DNA of 55,171 nucleotides from BS750m-G62 sp964577175 (GTDB lineage Bacteria > Planctomycetota > Phycisphaerae > FEN-1346). A program made the position numbers and the translations under genes. The notes below the pieces were generated by a model. The model was not told the DNA's origin. It worked only from the letters and a program-made list of their open reading frames with translations, and did not search any database. The stretch lies in NCBI GenBank assembly GCA_964577175.1, contig CAZNYC010000007.1, forward strand, positions 1 through 55,171, read 5' to 3'. Of this stretch, positions 16,761 to 25,356 are shown piece after piece; the stretch's first letter is position 1, and each line of letters begins with the position of its first letter.

Positions 16761-17159
16761 GGCCTCTTGGACTCCGGCGGCCTCTCGCGGATCAGGTGCC
16801 ACGGATTGCTTGCCAATCCGTGCTGGCCGCCCGTGACACACGGCCTGACATGTGCCCTCGCGCAGTCGCCCCTGGCGGGGCTCCTCCCCCGCGCGGGCGT
16901 CACCGTTTTCCGGCCTCGCGTCCGGGGCTACGCGCAGCCGCCCCTGGCGGGGCGGAGGGCGGCACCTCGCCGCCGCCTTCGCTTACGCGCCGCATCTCAA
17001 AGCGGTCCCTGGGGACCGCACTCCAAAGCGGCTGCGCCGCAACGCCGCACGGCGAGATCTCTCCGCTCGTCGCCGGCCTCGCTTCCGCGATGCCGCCGCC
17101 TCGGTCGAGATGACAGATGCGGACGGCCCACCCGAAATGCATCCTACTCACACCCGGCC
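16761..17159. other. Gene-free stretch with degenerate repeats
   Basis: Two direct copies of CGCAG(T/C)CGCCCCTGGCGGGG occur at ~16859-16882 and ~16931-16955, then a GGTCCCTGGGGACC hairpin near 17012, and a decayed family A half near 17043-17115 (ending CGAGATGACA). I see no convincing gene. The MFS gene ends at 17160. Confidence 0.5.
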
Positions 17160-18365
17160 CTATGTGCCGCGATTCGGCGCTTCCGCAGATTCGTCCGCCC
17201 CCTCGCGCCCGTCGGCGCGGACGACCTTCAGCAGCGCCGCCACCGTCCCGGCCGAACAGAGGGCCAGCAGGGGTCCGACGGCGGCGGCCATACCGACCAC
17301 CCCGCCGAAGACGGGCGCCAGTTTCCGTCCCACGAGGCCGAGGCACGGGCCGAGGGCGAACCCGCCGCCGATCAGCCCCTCGTGGGCCCCGCCCGCCTCC
17401 ACGGCCGCGTTCTTCACCACCATCCCGTAATAGAGCGACCCGACGTACGTCATCCCGGCCGAGAGGCCGAACACCAGTTCCCCCGCAAGCACCATCGGCA
17501 GCCCCGCCGCCGAAATCGCCAGGAAGAACCCGACCGGCAGCCCGACGACCACGAGGGCCAGCGGCCACGCCCGGCTGTGCCATCCGTGCCACACCTGGAG
17601 GGCCGCGAACGCCGTCAGGCGGAACACGTCCAGCAGCCCCGCCAGGGCCGTCGCCACGGTCACCGGGACGCCGAGGTCGGCAAAGACGCCCGGCAAGAGG
17701 GCGGCCAGAATCCAGATGAGGGAGTAACACGAGATCATCGACCACCGGCTGGCGGCCAGGAGGCCGGCCAGGCGCTGCATCTGGACGGGCGTCGGCCGTT
17801 CGGGATGGTCCTCCCGCAGATGGACCGGCCGGCGCGCCAGGCCCGTCGCGAGCACCATGCTGACGGCCGTCAGCCCCAGGCCCGCCAGGAAGAGTCCTTC
17901 CGGCCGCCAGGCGATGAGCGGGCCGGCGACGGCCATGCACGGCGGGATGGCCCCCGCCCAGGCCAGGTTGAACCGCCCCACCGTCCGGACCTGGTCGCGC
18001 GGCGTGCGGCCGGCACTGACGTAACTTTCGACAATCGGCCACTTCGTCCCCGCCAGGTACCCGATGACGCCGTTCGTGATCGCCACGGCGTACGGCCCGT
18101 GGCGGAGGCAGAGGACGACAAACGCGGCCGCCTGGGCCACGAGGGCGAGCAGCAGGACCCGCTTCTCCGTCAGGCGCCGGGCGAGGGCGTGGCTTGTGAG
18201 GGCCCCGACGACGTACGCCCCGCCGAAACCGAGCGCGAGGGCCAGGTTCTCGATGTCGTCGAACCGCAGCCGCTCGTGCGCGAAGAAGTAGATGCCCCGC
18301 TCGATGAGCATGGTGGCGAACGACTCGCCGAACGTGATCGCCATCAGGCGGGTGAAGCGGGACAC
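17160..18365 (-). CDS. MFS-like transporter
   Basis: 401 residues with about 11-12 hydrophobic helices arranged as in the major facilitator superfamily (for example YAVAITNGVIGYLAGTKWPI, LAGLGLTAVSMVLATGLA, GVVGMAAAVGPLLALCSAG). Charged loops RRLTEKR and RRPVHLREDHPER are consistent with cytoplasmic loops. Substrate cannot be told. I choose GTG at 18365 (VSRFTRLMAIT), preceded by GGGGAG; residues encoded further upstream come from a family C repeat. It is transcribed divergently from the ACT-domain gene. Confidence 0.75.
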   Translation of the reverse strand: MSRFTRLMAITFGESFATMLIERGIYFFAHERLRFDDIENLALALGFGGAYVVGALTSHALARRLTEKRVLLLALVAQAAAFVVLCLRHGPYAVAITNGVIGYLAGTKWPIVESYVSAGRTPRDQVRTVGRFNLAWAGAIPPCMAVAGPLIAWRPEGLFLAGLGLTAVSMVLATGLARRPVHLREDHPERPTPVQMQRLAGLLAASRWSMISCYSLIWILAALLPGVFADLGVPVTVATALAGLLDVFRLTAFAALQVWHGWHSRAWPLALVVVGLPVGFFLAISAAGLPMVLAGELVFGLSAGMTYVGSLYYGMVVKNAAVEAGGAHEGLIGGGFALGPCLGLVGRKLAPVFGGVVGMAAAVGPLLALCSAGTVAALLKVVRADGREGADESAEAPNRGT

Positions 18366-18393
18366 GGCGGTGACTCCCCGGACGCAGGTTGCT

Positions 18394-18421
18394 GCGCGGC
18401 GGGTGCGGAGACCCGCCGCGC
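18394..18421. repeat. Family C hairpin upstream of the transporter
   Basis: GCGCGGCGGGTGCGGAGACC with CGCCGCGC. It lies in the 5' leader of the MFS-like gene. Confidence 0.7.
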
Positions 18422-18460
18422 TCAGGTCGTTGGCCCACGCCAACCGGTTCGAGGTCCCCG

Positions 18461-18489
18461 ACCTTACGCCCCGGCCCGCCGGAATGCAA
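18461..18489 (-). promoter_or_regulatory. Promoter of the MFS-like gene
   Basis: Minus strand TTGCAT (18489-18484), 17 bp, TAAGGT (18466-18461). It is back to back with the ACT-domain promoter 25 bp away. Confidence 0.4.
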
Positions 18490-18513
18490 GCCGCCGCGCC
18501 GGCGGCGTGGCAA

Positions 18514-18542
18514 TTGCGTTCCGTCGGCGACCACCGTATAAT
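18514..18542 (+). promoter_or_regulatory. Promoter of the ACT/UPF0210 operon
   Basis: TTGCGT (18514-18519), 17 bp, and a perfect TATAAT (18537-18542). Start of transcription near 18549, 45 nt before the ATG. Confidence 0.65.
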
Positions 18543-18593
18543 GGGTCCTTCCCGCGGCGCGAGGCGTGCCGCGGCTGCGACCGAGGCCGACGC

Positions 18594-19360
18594 ATGCAGA
18601 CCCAGTTCCCCAACGCCTACGTCCTGAACATCATGGCCGACGACCATCCCGGCATCGTCTCGGCCGTCAGCANNNNNNNNNNNNNNNNNNNNNNNNNNNN
18701 NNNNNNNNNNNNNNNNNNNNNNNNNNNNNNNNNNNNNNNNNNNNNNNNNNNNNNNNNNNNNNNNNNNNNNNNTACGTCCTGAACATCATGGCCGACGACC
18801 ATCCCGGCATCGTCTCGGCCGTCAGCAGCACGGTGTCGGACCTGGGCGGGAACATCGACACGGCCAGCCAGACGGTCGTGGGCGGGTACTTTACGCTGCT
18901 CATGGTGGTCAGCCTGCCGGAGCCCGTCGAGCCGGCCGACCTGGCGGCCCGGGTGGCGGCGGGCGGCCCGCACGCCGAGCCGTTCCAGGTGGTGGCCCGC
19001 CCCTACCGGGCGGAAGCGGAGCGGTCCGGCGGCGGCCAGGCGATCGAGCGGTTCGTCATCACGGCCTTCGGCAGGGACAAGCCCGGCATCATCGCCCGGT
19101 TCAGCGGGTATCTGGCGGGGAAGGATATCAACATTACCGATTTGTTCTGGAACCGCTCGGACGGCAACTTCACGATGATCAGCCAGTTGGAGGTGCCGCA
19201 GCGGCTGGACCTGGCGCTGTTGCAGGCCGACCTGGAGGAACTCGCCGGCGAGCAGGGCTTCACCGTCAAACTCCAGCACGAGAACGTCTTCGTCGCGACG
19301 AACCAGTTGCGGCTGACGCGAACCCCCATCCCGCACCAATCCGCCCATGTTACGGACTGA
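18594..19360 (+). CDS. Double ACT-domain protein (gene split by a spurious assembly gap)
   Basis: When the duplicated 55 bases around the N-gap are merged, the gene reads without a break as 203 residues. Two ACT domains are visible: NAYVLNIMADDHPGIVSAVS at the N-terminus and RFVITAFGRDKPGIIARFSG from ~100, each with the DxPGI ligand-loop signature. ACT domains bind amino acids and regulate enzymes; the two-domain layout resembles GcvR. As printed, the 100 Ns break the frame, so the gene looks truncated. Its end overlaps the next start by 14 bp. Confidence 0.85.
18618..18827. other. Assembly gap with 55-bp duplicated flanks
   Basis: Bases 18618-18672 and 18773-18827 are identical, and exactly 100 Ns lie between. 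Merging the copies restores the reading frame of the ACT protein, so no sequence is missing. Confidence 0.92.
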
Positions 19361-20723
19361 CGAAATCCTGTCGACGATCCAGATGCTCCACGCCGAGCAT
19401 CTCGACGTGCGTACCGTCACGCTCGCCCTGAACGTGGACGACTGCTCCGCCACCAGCATGGAGCAGATCGGCCGGAAACTGCGCGCCAAGATCGTCCGGT
19501 GCGCGGGCCGGCTCGTCAGCGCCTGCGACCGCATCGGGCGCAAGTACGGCATCCCGGTGATCAACAAGCGGCTGGCGATCTCGCCGGCCTCGCACCTGCT
19601 GGCGGGGCACGGCAAGGCCACGGCGATGACGGTCGCGCGGACGCTGGACGAGGCGGCCGCCGAGTGCGGCGTGGACCTGGTGGGGGGCTTTTCGGCCCTC
19701 GTGCACAAGGGCATCACCCCGGCCGACGAAATCGTCATGGCCAGTCTGCCGGAGGTCCTCGCCGGCACCGAGCGCGTCTGCGCCTCGATCAACGTGGCCA
19801 GCCACCGGGCCGGCATCAACATGGACGCCGTCGCCCGGATGGGCGAGGTGCTGAAGGAGATCGCCGACGCCACGGCCGGCGCCCGCGGCTTCGGCTGCGC
19901 CAAACTCGTCACCTTCGCCAACATCCCGGAGGACAACCCGTTCATGGCGGGGGCCTACGTGGGCGACGGCGAGGCGGAGGCCACCGTCAACATCGGCGTC
20001 TCCGGGCCCGGCGTGGTGGGCAGCGCGCTCCGGCGCCGCATCGAACTGGAGGGCGAGAACCTGACCCTCGGCGACCTGGCCGAGGAGATCAAGATCACCT
20101 GCTTCCGCGTGACGCGGGTCGGCGAACTCATCGGCCGCGAGGTCGCCGAGGAACTCGGCGTGGCGTTCGGCATCGTGGACCTGTCGCTCGCCCCCACCCC
20201 GGAGGTGGGCGACAGCGTCGGCGAAATCCTCCGGACGCTGGGCCTGGCGCGGATCGGCGCGCCGGGCTCCACCGCCGCCGTCGCCATGCTCACCGACGCC
20301 GTCAAGAAAGGCGGCGCGTTCGCCTCCTCCAGCGTGGGCGGCCTGAGCGGGGCGTTCATCCCCGTGAGCGAGGACGCCGCCCTGGCCAAGGCCGTCGCCG
20401 ACGGGCACCTGACCCTCGAAAAACTCGAAGCCATGACGAGCGTCTGCTCGGTGGGCCTCGACATGATCGCCGTCCCCGGCGACACGCCGGCAGCCACCCT
20501 GGCGGCCATCATTGCCGACGAGGTGGCCATCGGCGTCGTGAACAACAAGACGACCGCCGTCCGCGTCATTCCCGTGCCGGGCGGCAAGCCGGGCGAAACG
20601 GTGGAGTTCGGCGGCCTGTTCGGCTCCGCCGTGGTGATGGACGTGCCGGGCGCCGGGGCGAGCGAGGCGTTCGTGAAATTCGGCGGCCGCATCCCGGCGC
20701 CGATTCAGTCGCTCAGGAACTGA
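19347..20723 (+). CDS. UPF0210 (DUF711) family protein
   Basis: 458 residues, full length for the family. Characteristic stretches include NVDDCSATSMEQIGRKLRAK, VDLVGGFSALVHKG, GFGCAKLVTFANIPEDNPFM and VCSVGLDMIAVPGDT. The fold is related to glycyl-radical/PFL-like barrels, but no reaction is established. The start overlaps the ACT-domain gene by 14 bp; an ACT protein next to UPF0210 is a recurrent pairing in bacteria and archaea, suggesting ligand-regulated activity. Confidence 0.88.
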   Translation: MLRTDEILSTIQMLHAEHLDVRTVTLALNVDDCSATSMEQIGRKLRAKIVRCAGRLVSACDRIGRKYGIPVINKRLAISPASHLLAGHGKATAMTVARTLDEAAAECGVDLVGGFSALVHKGITPADEIVMASLPEVLAGTERVCASINVASHRAGINMDAVARMGEVLKEIADATAGARGFGCAKLVTFANIPEDNPFMAGAYVGDGEAEATVNIGVSGPGVVGSALRRRIELEGENLTLGDLAEEIKITCFRVTRVGELIGREVAEELGVAFGIVDLSLAPTPEVGDSVGEILRTLGLARIGAPGSTAAVAMLTDAVKKGGAFASSSVGGLSGAFIPVSEDAALAKAVADGHLTLEKLEAMTSVCSVGLDMIAVPGDTPAATLAAIIADEVAIGVVNNKTTAVRVIPVPGGKPGETVEFGGLFGSAVVMDVPGAGASEAFVKFGGRIPAPIQSLRN

Positions 20724-20725
20724 AC

Positions 20726-20787
20726 GTAAGGGGGGGCGCCGCACCCACCGTCTTCCGCCGGCGGCGTGGCGCCAGCACCCGCCCTAC
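20726..20787. repeat. Family F palindrome between convergent genes
   Basis: GTAAGGGGGGGCGCCGCACC with CACCG, then GGCGTGGCGCCAGCACCCGC. It fills the gap between the UPF0210 stop and the GH43-like stop and overlaps the latter by a few bases; possible bidirectional terminator. Confidence 0.65.
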
Positions 20788-21755
20788 TCTTCCTTGCCGG
20801 CGGGCACCCACTTCAGCCGGGCGATGCGGATGCCCTTCAGCGACGGCAGGAGGGCGGCAATGTAATCGCGGCCCTCGTGGCGGATGATCTCCGGCGCCGC
20901 CACCGGCAGCGTGCCCACGATGTACTTGTCCGTATCGACGCCGAAGTCGAGCGGGTCCTGCGAGCGATACTGCGTATTGAGATTCTTCGGTCCGTACCGC
21001 TGGTTGCGGAAGAGGTAGAACGCCCCGTGCCGGCGGACCACGTGGGGACACTCGGCGTCGCCGCCCCACCAGCGGTCCTGGGTGGCGGGCGAGCCCCCGC
21101 CGGACACCATCACGGGCTCGCTCCAGGTTTTGAGGTCGCGCGAGGTGCGGCAGAAGATGGCCGACTGGATCGCCGCATCCTTCTTGTGCCCCATGTAGTA
21201 GCAATAATACGTGCCGTCGTGCTTCATGACCATGGCGTCGCGGGTGTTGTCGTACGGGCCGCTGAAGAGTTGGGGCCGGCCGCCCGAGCCGAGGACGCGC
21301 GTGAACGTCTTGCCGTCGTCGCTTTCGGCGAGGCAGATGTGCCCCCAGTCGCCGTAGAACATGAGGTACTTGCCGCGATCGCGGATGACGTGGGGGGCCT
21401 GGAGGCCGCCGAGGCTTTCGCCGAGGTCGGGGTCGGCCGTCATGGCGATGCCCATGGGTTTCCAGTCGGGCGCGGTGAGGCGCTTGCCCTCCCAGCGGTA
21501 GAACAGCCGCGTGTGGCCGCCGCATTTCGTATTGCGGATGCAGGACCAGAGTTGCCAGGTGCCGTCGCGGGCCTGCCAGACGCCGAAGTCGACGGGCTGC
21601 TGGCCGGGGCTGGTCCACTTGCCGAGGTCGGGGTCGCCCGCCACCGGCCACCAGTCGCCGTCGATGGCGGGACGGAGGACGGCCTGGCCCTCCTCTCCGC
21701 CGACGACGGTACACGCGAGAACGCCAAGCAGAACCAACGCGACGGCATGCCGCAT
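20784..21755 (-). CDS. Secreted GH43-like beta-propeller protein
   Basis: 323 residues with a Sec signal (MRHAVALVLLGVLACTVVGG). Repeating blade motifs suggest a five-bladed propeller of the GH43/GH32/GH117 type: FGVWQARDGTWQLWSCI, GLQAPHVIRDRGKYLMFYGD, RDAMVMKHDGTYYCYYMG, AECPHVVRRHGAFYLFRNQ. These would cut or bind plant- or algal-type polysaccharides in the periplasm, but the exact GH family and catalytic acids were not confirmed. GGGAGG upstream supports the start. Confidence 0.75.
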   Translation of the reverse strand: MRHAVALVLLGVLACTVVGGEEGQAVLRPAIDGDWWPVAGDPDLGKWTSPGQQPVDFGVWQARDGTWQLWSCIRNTKCGGHTRLFYRWEGKRLTAPDWKPMGIAMTADPDLGESLGGLQAPHVIRDRGKYLMFYGDWGHICLAESDDGKTFTRVLGSGGRPQLFSGPYDNTRDAMVMKHDGTYYCYYMGHKKDAAIQSAIFCRTSRDLKTWSEPVMVSGGGSPATQDRWWGGDAECPHVVRRHGAFYLFRNQRYGPKNLNTQYRSQDPLDFGVDTDKYIVGTLPVAAPEIIRHEGRDYIAALLPSLKGIRIARLKWVPAGKEE

Positions 21756-21814
21756 ACGAGCCTCCCTTCGTCCCTTTCGTCCTATGCCCCTATATCCCTA
21801 TGCCCCTTGCAGTC

Positions 21815-22714
21815 CTACACGTCGCAGATCTCGACCGCCTGCCGGAGGCTGTCCAGCGGCGGCTTGCGGCTGGGGACGAACTCGTGGGCCACCCACCCCT
21901 TGAAGCCCGTCTCGGCGATGGCCCGCATGATGGCCGGGTAATACAATTCCTGCGTCTCGTCGATCTCGTGCCGGCCGGGGTTGCCGCCCGTATGGAAGTG
22001 GCCGATGTGCTCGATGTTGTCTCGGATGGTTCGGATGATATCCCCCTCCATAATCTGCATGTGATAGATATCATAGAGGGCCTTGAACCGCGGGCTGCCC
22101 ACCCGCTTGACCACGTCGACGACCCACTTCGTGCGGTCGCCCTGGTAACCGGGGTGGTTGACCTTCGAGTTCAAGAGTTCCATGACCAGCGTCACGCCCT
22201 TCTTTTCGGCCAGGCCGACGACCTGCTTCAGGGCGTCGACGCAGTTCTTCCGGCCCTCCTCGTCGTCGATGCCCTTGCGGTTGCCGGCCATGACGATGAC
22301 GTTCGGGAAACCGGCGTCGGCGGTGTCCTCGATGGCCTTGCGGATGCGGGGGATGGCGCGCTCGTGGTTCGCCCGGTCGTTCAGGCCCTTGTTGATGCCC
22401 GTGCCGCCGGGCGTGCACGTGCCGACGAGGCCGTACTTCTTCATGACGGGCCAGTCCTTCGGCCCCACCAGGTCGATGCCGCCGATGCCCATATCGCGGC
22501 AGGCCTTGCAGAACGCCTCCATGGGGATCTTGCCGAAACACCAGCGGGAGACGGACTGTCGGATGCGGCCTTTGCGTTCGGCGCCGCGTGCGTGACCGGC
22601 AAGCGGTCCGCCCGCGGCGGCGCCGACGGCGGCCATCGCCGCACTGCCCGCCATGCCTTTGAGGAGTCCGCGCCGGCTCACGCCGGCCGAGGATGCATCG
22701 TGTCGCTTCGCCAT
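21815..22714 (-). CDS. Tat-exported TIM-barrel sugar isomerase/epimerase (hydroxypyruvate isomerase-like)
   Basis: 299 residues with a twin-arginine signal (SRRGLLKGMAGSAAMAA). The body follows the xylose-isomerase-like TIM-barrel pattern of Hyi: RQSVSRWCFGKIPMEAFCKA, VTLVMELLNSK, FKALYDIYHMQIMEGD, HIGHFHTGGNPGRHEID, with metal-site Glu, Asp and His in the expected places. Known Hyi acts on hydroxypyruvate/tartronate semialdehyde in the cytoplasm; Tat export argues for a different sugar substrate. AGGA precedes the ATG. Confidence 0.82.
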   Translation of the reverse strand: MAKRHDASSAGVSRRGLLKGMAGSAAMAAVGAAAGGPLAGHARGAERKGRIRQSVSRWCFGKIPMEAFCKACRDMGIGGIDLVGPKDWPVMKKYGLVGTCTPGGTGINKGLNDRANHERAIPRIRKAIEDTADAGFPNVIVMAGNRKGIDDEEGRKNCVDALKQVVGLAEKKGVTLVMELLNSKVNHPGYQGDRTKWVVDVVKRVGSPRFKALYDIYHMQIMEGDIIRTIRDNIEHIGHFHTGGNPGRHEIDETQELYYPAIMRAIAETGFKGWVAHEFVPSRKPPLDSLRQAVEICDV

Positions 22715-22752
22715 CGCCTGTTCCTTTCGTGGGACGGTTGGGGTTTGCGGAC

Positions 22753-22781
22753 ATGCTACGCGGAATGGCAGGCCGGAGCAA
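22753..22781 (-). promoter_or_regulatory. Promoter of the Hyi-like gene
   Basis: Minus strand TTGCTC (22781-22776), 17 bp, TAGCAT (22758-22753), about 40 bp before the start codon. Confidence 0.4.
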
Positions 22782-22810
22782 CAACCGGTCTGCACGTATG
22801 CGACACACGT

Positions 22811-22918
22811 TGTCATTCTGAGGGGGCGCGGTTCACCGCGACGACGAAACATCTCGCCTTGGTGGTCGCCGTGACAGCCGTTCGCACGGCGAGATTCTTC
22901 GCTGCGCTCAGAATGACA
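22811..22918. repeat. Family A palindrome, copy 3
   Basis: TGTCATTCTGAGGGGGCGCG at the left and GGCGAGATTCTTCG ... GCTCAGAATGACA at the right, between the pectate lyase and Hyi-like genes. Confidence 0.92.
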
Positions 22919-22929
22919 GCGCTCGTTCC

Positions 22930-24396
22930 CTATCGTTGCTGCGTCTCCCGCCCCGCCTCGGCCGCCTCGGCGTAATCGCACAGCGCCCGCATGTTCCGCA
23001 CGAACGTCTCGCAGCGGATGCGGCCGTCGTCGTCGATCCACCGGCCCTTCTCGTCGAGCGCCTCGATCGCCCGTCGGGCACGCGGGGCCAGCGACGGCGC
23101 CCGCTTCGCCAGCGACGCCCGCGACGGTGTCCGTGTGTGGGCGGCCTCCTGCCGGTCGGCCCACGCGTCGAGGCCGATCTCGCGGACCTGCTCGTAGAGC
23201 CGACGGGCGCGCGCCACACCGTAATCGCCCTGCCACGAGTAACCGGTGCGGCGTTCCTTGCTGATCTCCTCCAGCGTGTAATGGATCTTACGGTCGCGGT
23301 CGCCGTAGATCGGCCGGTTCGTACCGAGTTCGTAGAGCCGCGCCCACGTGCCCTTCGTCAGTTCCGATCGGCCCAGCCACGCGAGCGCCGCCGGGATCGG
23401 TTCCAGGTACTTCGCGTCGCGCGTGTAGACGGCCAGGTCGAGGAGCGTGCGGATGTTGCGGGCGGTGACGGCGCTGCACACGCCGGGCGGCTCGAACGCG
23501 CGGGCCCACGCGGGCTTCAGGTCGTGGGCGTACTGCTGGGCCCATCCGGCCTGGGGCCCATCCAGTTGGGAGGCGATGATGAAGTCTCCGCCGCGCTTCG
23601 CCGCCTCCAGATACTCCGCCCGGCCGTACTGACGGTGCGCGTCGAGCAGCACGCGGATGCAATCGTTAATCGTGTTATCGTTGAACGTGTAATAGTCGTG
23701 ATACCCTCCGCGGAGCGGATACCACTGCGGCCATCCGCCGCTCGGAAACTGGGCCTCCAGCAGGTACGCAAGGCCCAGCCGCACGCCGTCGTCGAGCCAC
23801 GGCTCGTCCAGCGTGCGGTCGAGGTCCATCAGGAAATCGATCGCCCCCTGTGTGATGTCGTCGTCCAGGGTACACCGCCCCTCGCGGCGGTCGGGCATGG
23901 AGGCGCCGGGCATCAGGTGCGAGACGTCGACCCGGTGGTCCCAGCCGCCGACCGTCCGCTGCCCCCAGACGAGGGCGCGGCCGGCGTTGCGTGCGGCCGC
24001 GAGGTACCGCTTCTCGCCCGTCACGCGCCAGGCACGGAGGAGCGTCTTGCCGACGGTCGGCGTCCCGGGCGGCTGGACCCAGATTTCGTTCGGCCGGGCC
24101 TTCTCGTAGACGGCCTCGCCGTAGCGCTTGGAGAGGTCCTTGCTGTAAATACCCACCCATCCGCCACCCGTGGAGATGGCCGTGAAGAAGTCCGTCGCCC
24201 GGGCCATGGCGTGGCGGGCGTCGGCGAGGAGGTCGTCCTGCGCCGCGGCCGCCGTGCCCAAGACGCCGACGAGGAACAGCGCGCACGCGAAGGCAAAAAG
24301 CAGCGCGGCGGTTGCGGAGAACCGCCGCGCATGGCGCCTTTCCCCCTGTCCCTTGACGGGAGAGGGATGGGGTGAGGGTGAACGGCGTGGGTGCAT
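22930..24396 (-). CDS. Secreted pectate lyase (PL10-like)
   Basis: 488 residues. A signal segment (ALLFAFACALFLVGVLGTAAAAQ) precedes an alpha/alpha-barrel: GGGWVGIYSKDLSKRYGEA, FPSGGWPQWYPLRGGYHDYY, FNDNTINDCIRVLLDA, RTGYSWQGDYGVARARRLYE. Family 10 lyases cleave polygalacturonate by beta-elimination using Ca2+. The only usable in-frame start codon lies in a CCCTCTCCC-type repeat, so residues ~1-19 (MHPRRSPSPHPSPVKGQ..) are repeat derived and place about 30 extra residues before the hydrophobic core. The original start may have been lost. Confidence 0.82.
   Translation of the reverse strand: MHPRRSPSPHPSPVKGQGERRHARRFSATAALLFAFACALFLVGVLGTAAAAQDDLLADARHAMARATDFFTAISTGGGWVGIYSKDLSKRYGEAVYEKARPNEIWVQPPGTPTVGKTLLRAWRVTGEKRYLAAARNAGRALVWGQRTVGGWDHRVDVSHLMPGASMPDRREGRCTLDDDITQGAIDFLMDLDRTLDEPWLDDGVRLGLAYLLEAQFPSGGWPQWYPLRGGYHDYYTFNDNTINDCIRVLLDAHRQYGRAEYLEAAKRGGDFIIASQLDGPQAGWAQQYAHDLKPAWARAFEPPGVCSAVTARNIRTLLDLAVYTRDAKYLEPIPAALAWLGRSELTKGTWARLYELGTNRPIYGDRDRKIHYTLEEISKERRTGYSWQGDYGVARARRLYEQVREIGLDAWADRQEAAHTRTPSRASLAKRAPSLAPRARRAIEALDEKGRWIDDDGRIRCETFVRNMRALCDYAEAAEAGRETQQR
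24338..24396 (-). repeat. CCCTCTCCC-type repeat at the pectate lyase start
   Basis: GGGAGAGGGATGGGGTGAGG with CCCCTGTCCCTTGACGGG, half of the element found in tgt. It contributes the start codon and first residues of the lyase. Confidence 0.7.
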
Positions 24397-24450
24397 CCGG
24401 AAACCCCCGTCACGCGAGCGTCTCGCGGCGTGACATCACGATTCCGCTTG

Positions 24451-24477
24451 GGCGGCGGGTTCGGAGACCCGCCGCGC
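24451..24477. repeat. Family C hairpin
   Basis: GGCGGCGGGTTCGGAGACCC with GCCGCGC, between the cupin gene and the pectate lyase gene. Confidence 0.7.
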
Positions 24478-24498
24478 GGAATTCCGGGCGACGGTGTG

Positions 24499-25179
24499 TT
24501 AGAGCGTGACGTTCGGGTTCGTGAACTTCAGGGCGTCCATCGAGTGGTACGAGGCGTACTCGGTAACGATGGCGCCGTCGGGGCCGCCCACCTGGGAATG
24601 GCGGGCGAGCGGCCGGTTGAGTTTCCCGACCTCGCCCCTGTTCACGCGCTGCATGTGGCGGACGGTCGTGTGTTCCCACTCGCTGGCGGGAATAATCTTC
24701 TTGGCCTCCGGCGACGCGTCGCCCTCGCCGAACAGGATCGTCTGGCCGTAGCGGCACATCCAGCCCTCGATCTTAGGCAGGATGGCCTCGTGCTTCACGT
24801 GCCAGTGTTCGGGAATCATCTGGCCGGGCAGCAGGTAGATCTCGTGGCCGAGGTACCCGTACTGGCCCTGCTCGTCCCACTCGTTGATCCAGAACACGCC
24901 GCCCATGCCGACGTCGGCGAACCGGCCGAGGCCGAAGTCGAGGACCCAGAGTTGCTCCTGCAGGCTCTCGTACTGCGGATAGCCGTGAGCGGCCATCAGG
25001 TCGAAGTACGCCTGCTTGGCGGCGTCCGGGTCGAACGTGCCGTCGGCCTTGTAGAAGTTCTCATTTTTCACGGCAGGCATATCGCCCTTTCGTTTCATGC
25101 CCTCGCATCCGGCGCCGGCCGCGACGATGCCCGCGGCGGCGGTGCCGGCCAACCATTGGCGTCGGTTCATCTTCGGCAT
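24499..25179 (-). CDS. Cupin-type sugar isomerase-like lipoprotein (Tat signal)
   Basis: 226 residues. The N-terminus NRRQWLAGTAAAGIVAAGAGC combines a twin-arginine motif and a lipobox. The core EIYLLPGQMIPEHWHVKHEA is a cupin metal-binding pattern with two His and a Glu, followed by GWMCRYGQTILFGEGD; the layout resembles D-lyxose isomerase. A lipid-anchored, exported isomerase is unusual; a sugar-binding or sensing role is possible. AAGGAG 9 nt upstream fixes the start. Confidence 0.68.
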   Translation of the reverse strand: MPKMNRRQWLAGTAAAGIVAAGAGCEGMKRKGDMPAVKNENFYKADGTFDPDAAKQAYFDLMAAHGYPQYESLQEQLWVLDFGLGRFADVGMGGVFWINEWDEQGQYGYLGHEIYLLPGQMIPEHWHVKHEAILPKIEGWMCRYGQTILFGEGDASPEAKKIIPASEWEHTTVRHMQRVNRGEVGKLNRPLARHSQVGGPDGAIVTEYASYHSMDALKFTNPNVTL

Positions 25180-25268
25180 CTCTGTGCACTCCTTTCTGAC
25201 GGCTCGCCTGGCTTCGGCGCGGTGGGCAGTCTTGCCCACCGCGCGGGAATCTGGCGTTAAGCCCGACA

Positions 25269-25307
25269 ACGAGATTCCTCGACTCGCTGCGCTCGCTCCA
25301 AATGACA
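25269..25307. repeat. Half copy of family A
   Basis: Only a right arm, ACGAGATTCCTCG ... GCTCGCTCCAAATGACA, is present, with a GC-rich hairpin (CGCGGGCCGCGAGACCCGCC type) immediately downstream. Confidence 0.6.
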
Positions 25308-25356
25308 TCCTACGCCGCCGCGGGCCGCGAGACCCGCCCCGCGGGACACTGGAAGG

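Noticed and set aside
18594..18827. A real duplication of the ACT-gene N-terminus
   Set aside because: The duplicate is exactly 55 bp on both sides of a fixed 100-N gap, so it is an assembly overlap.
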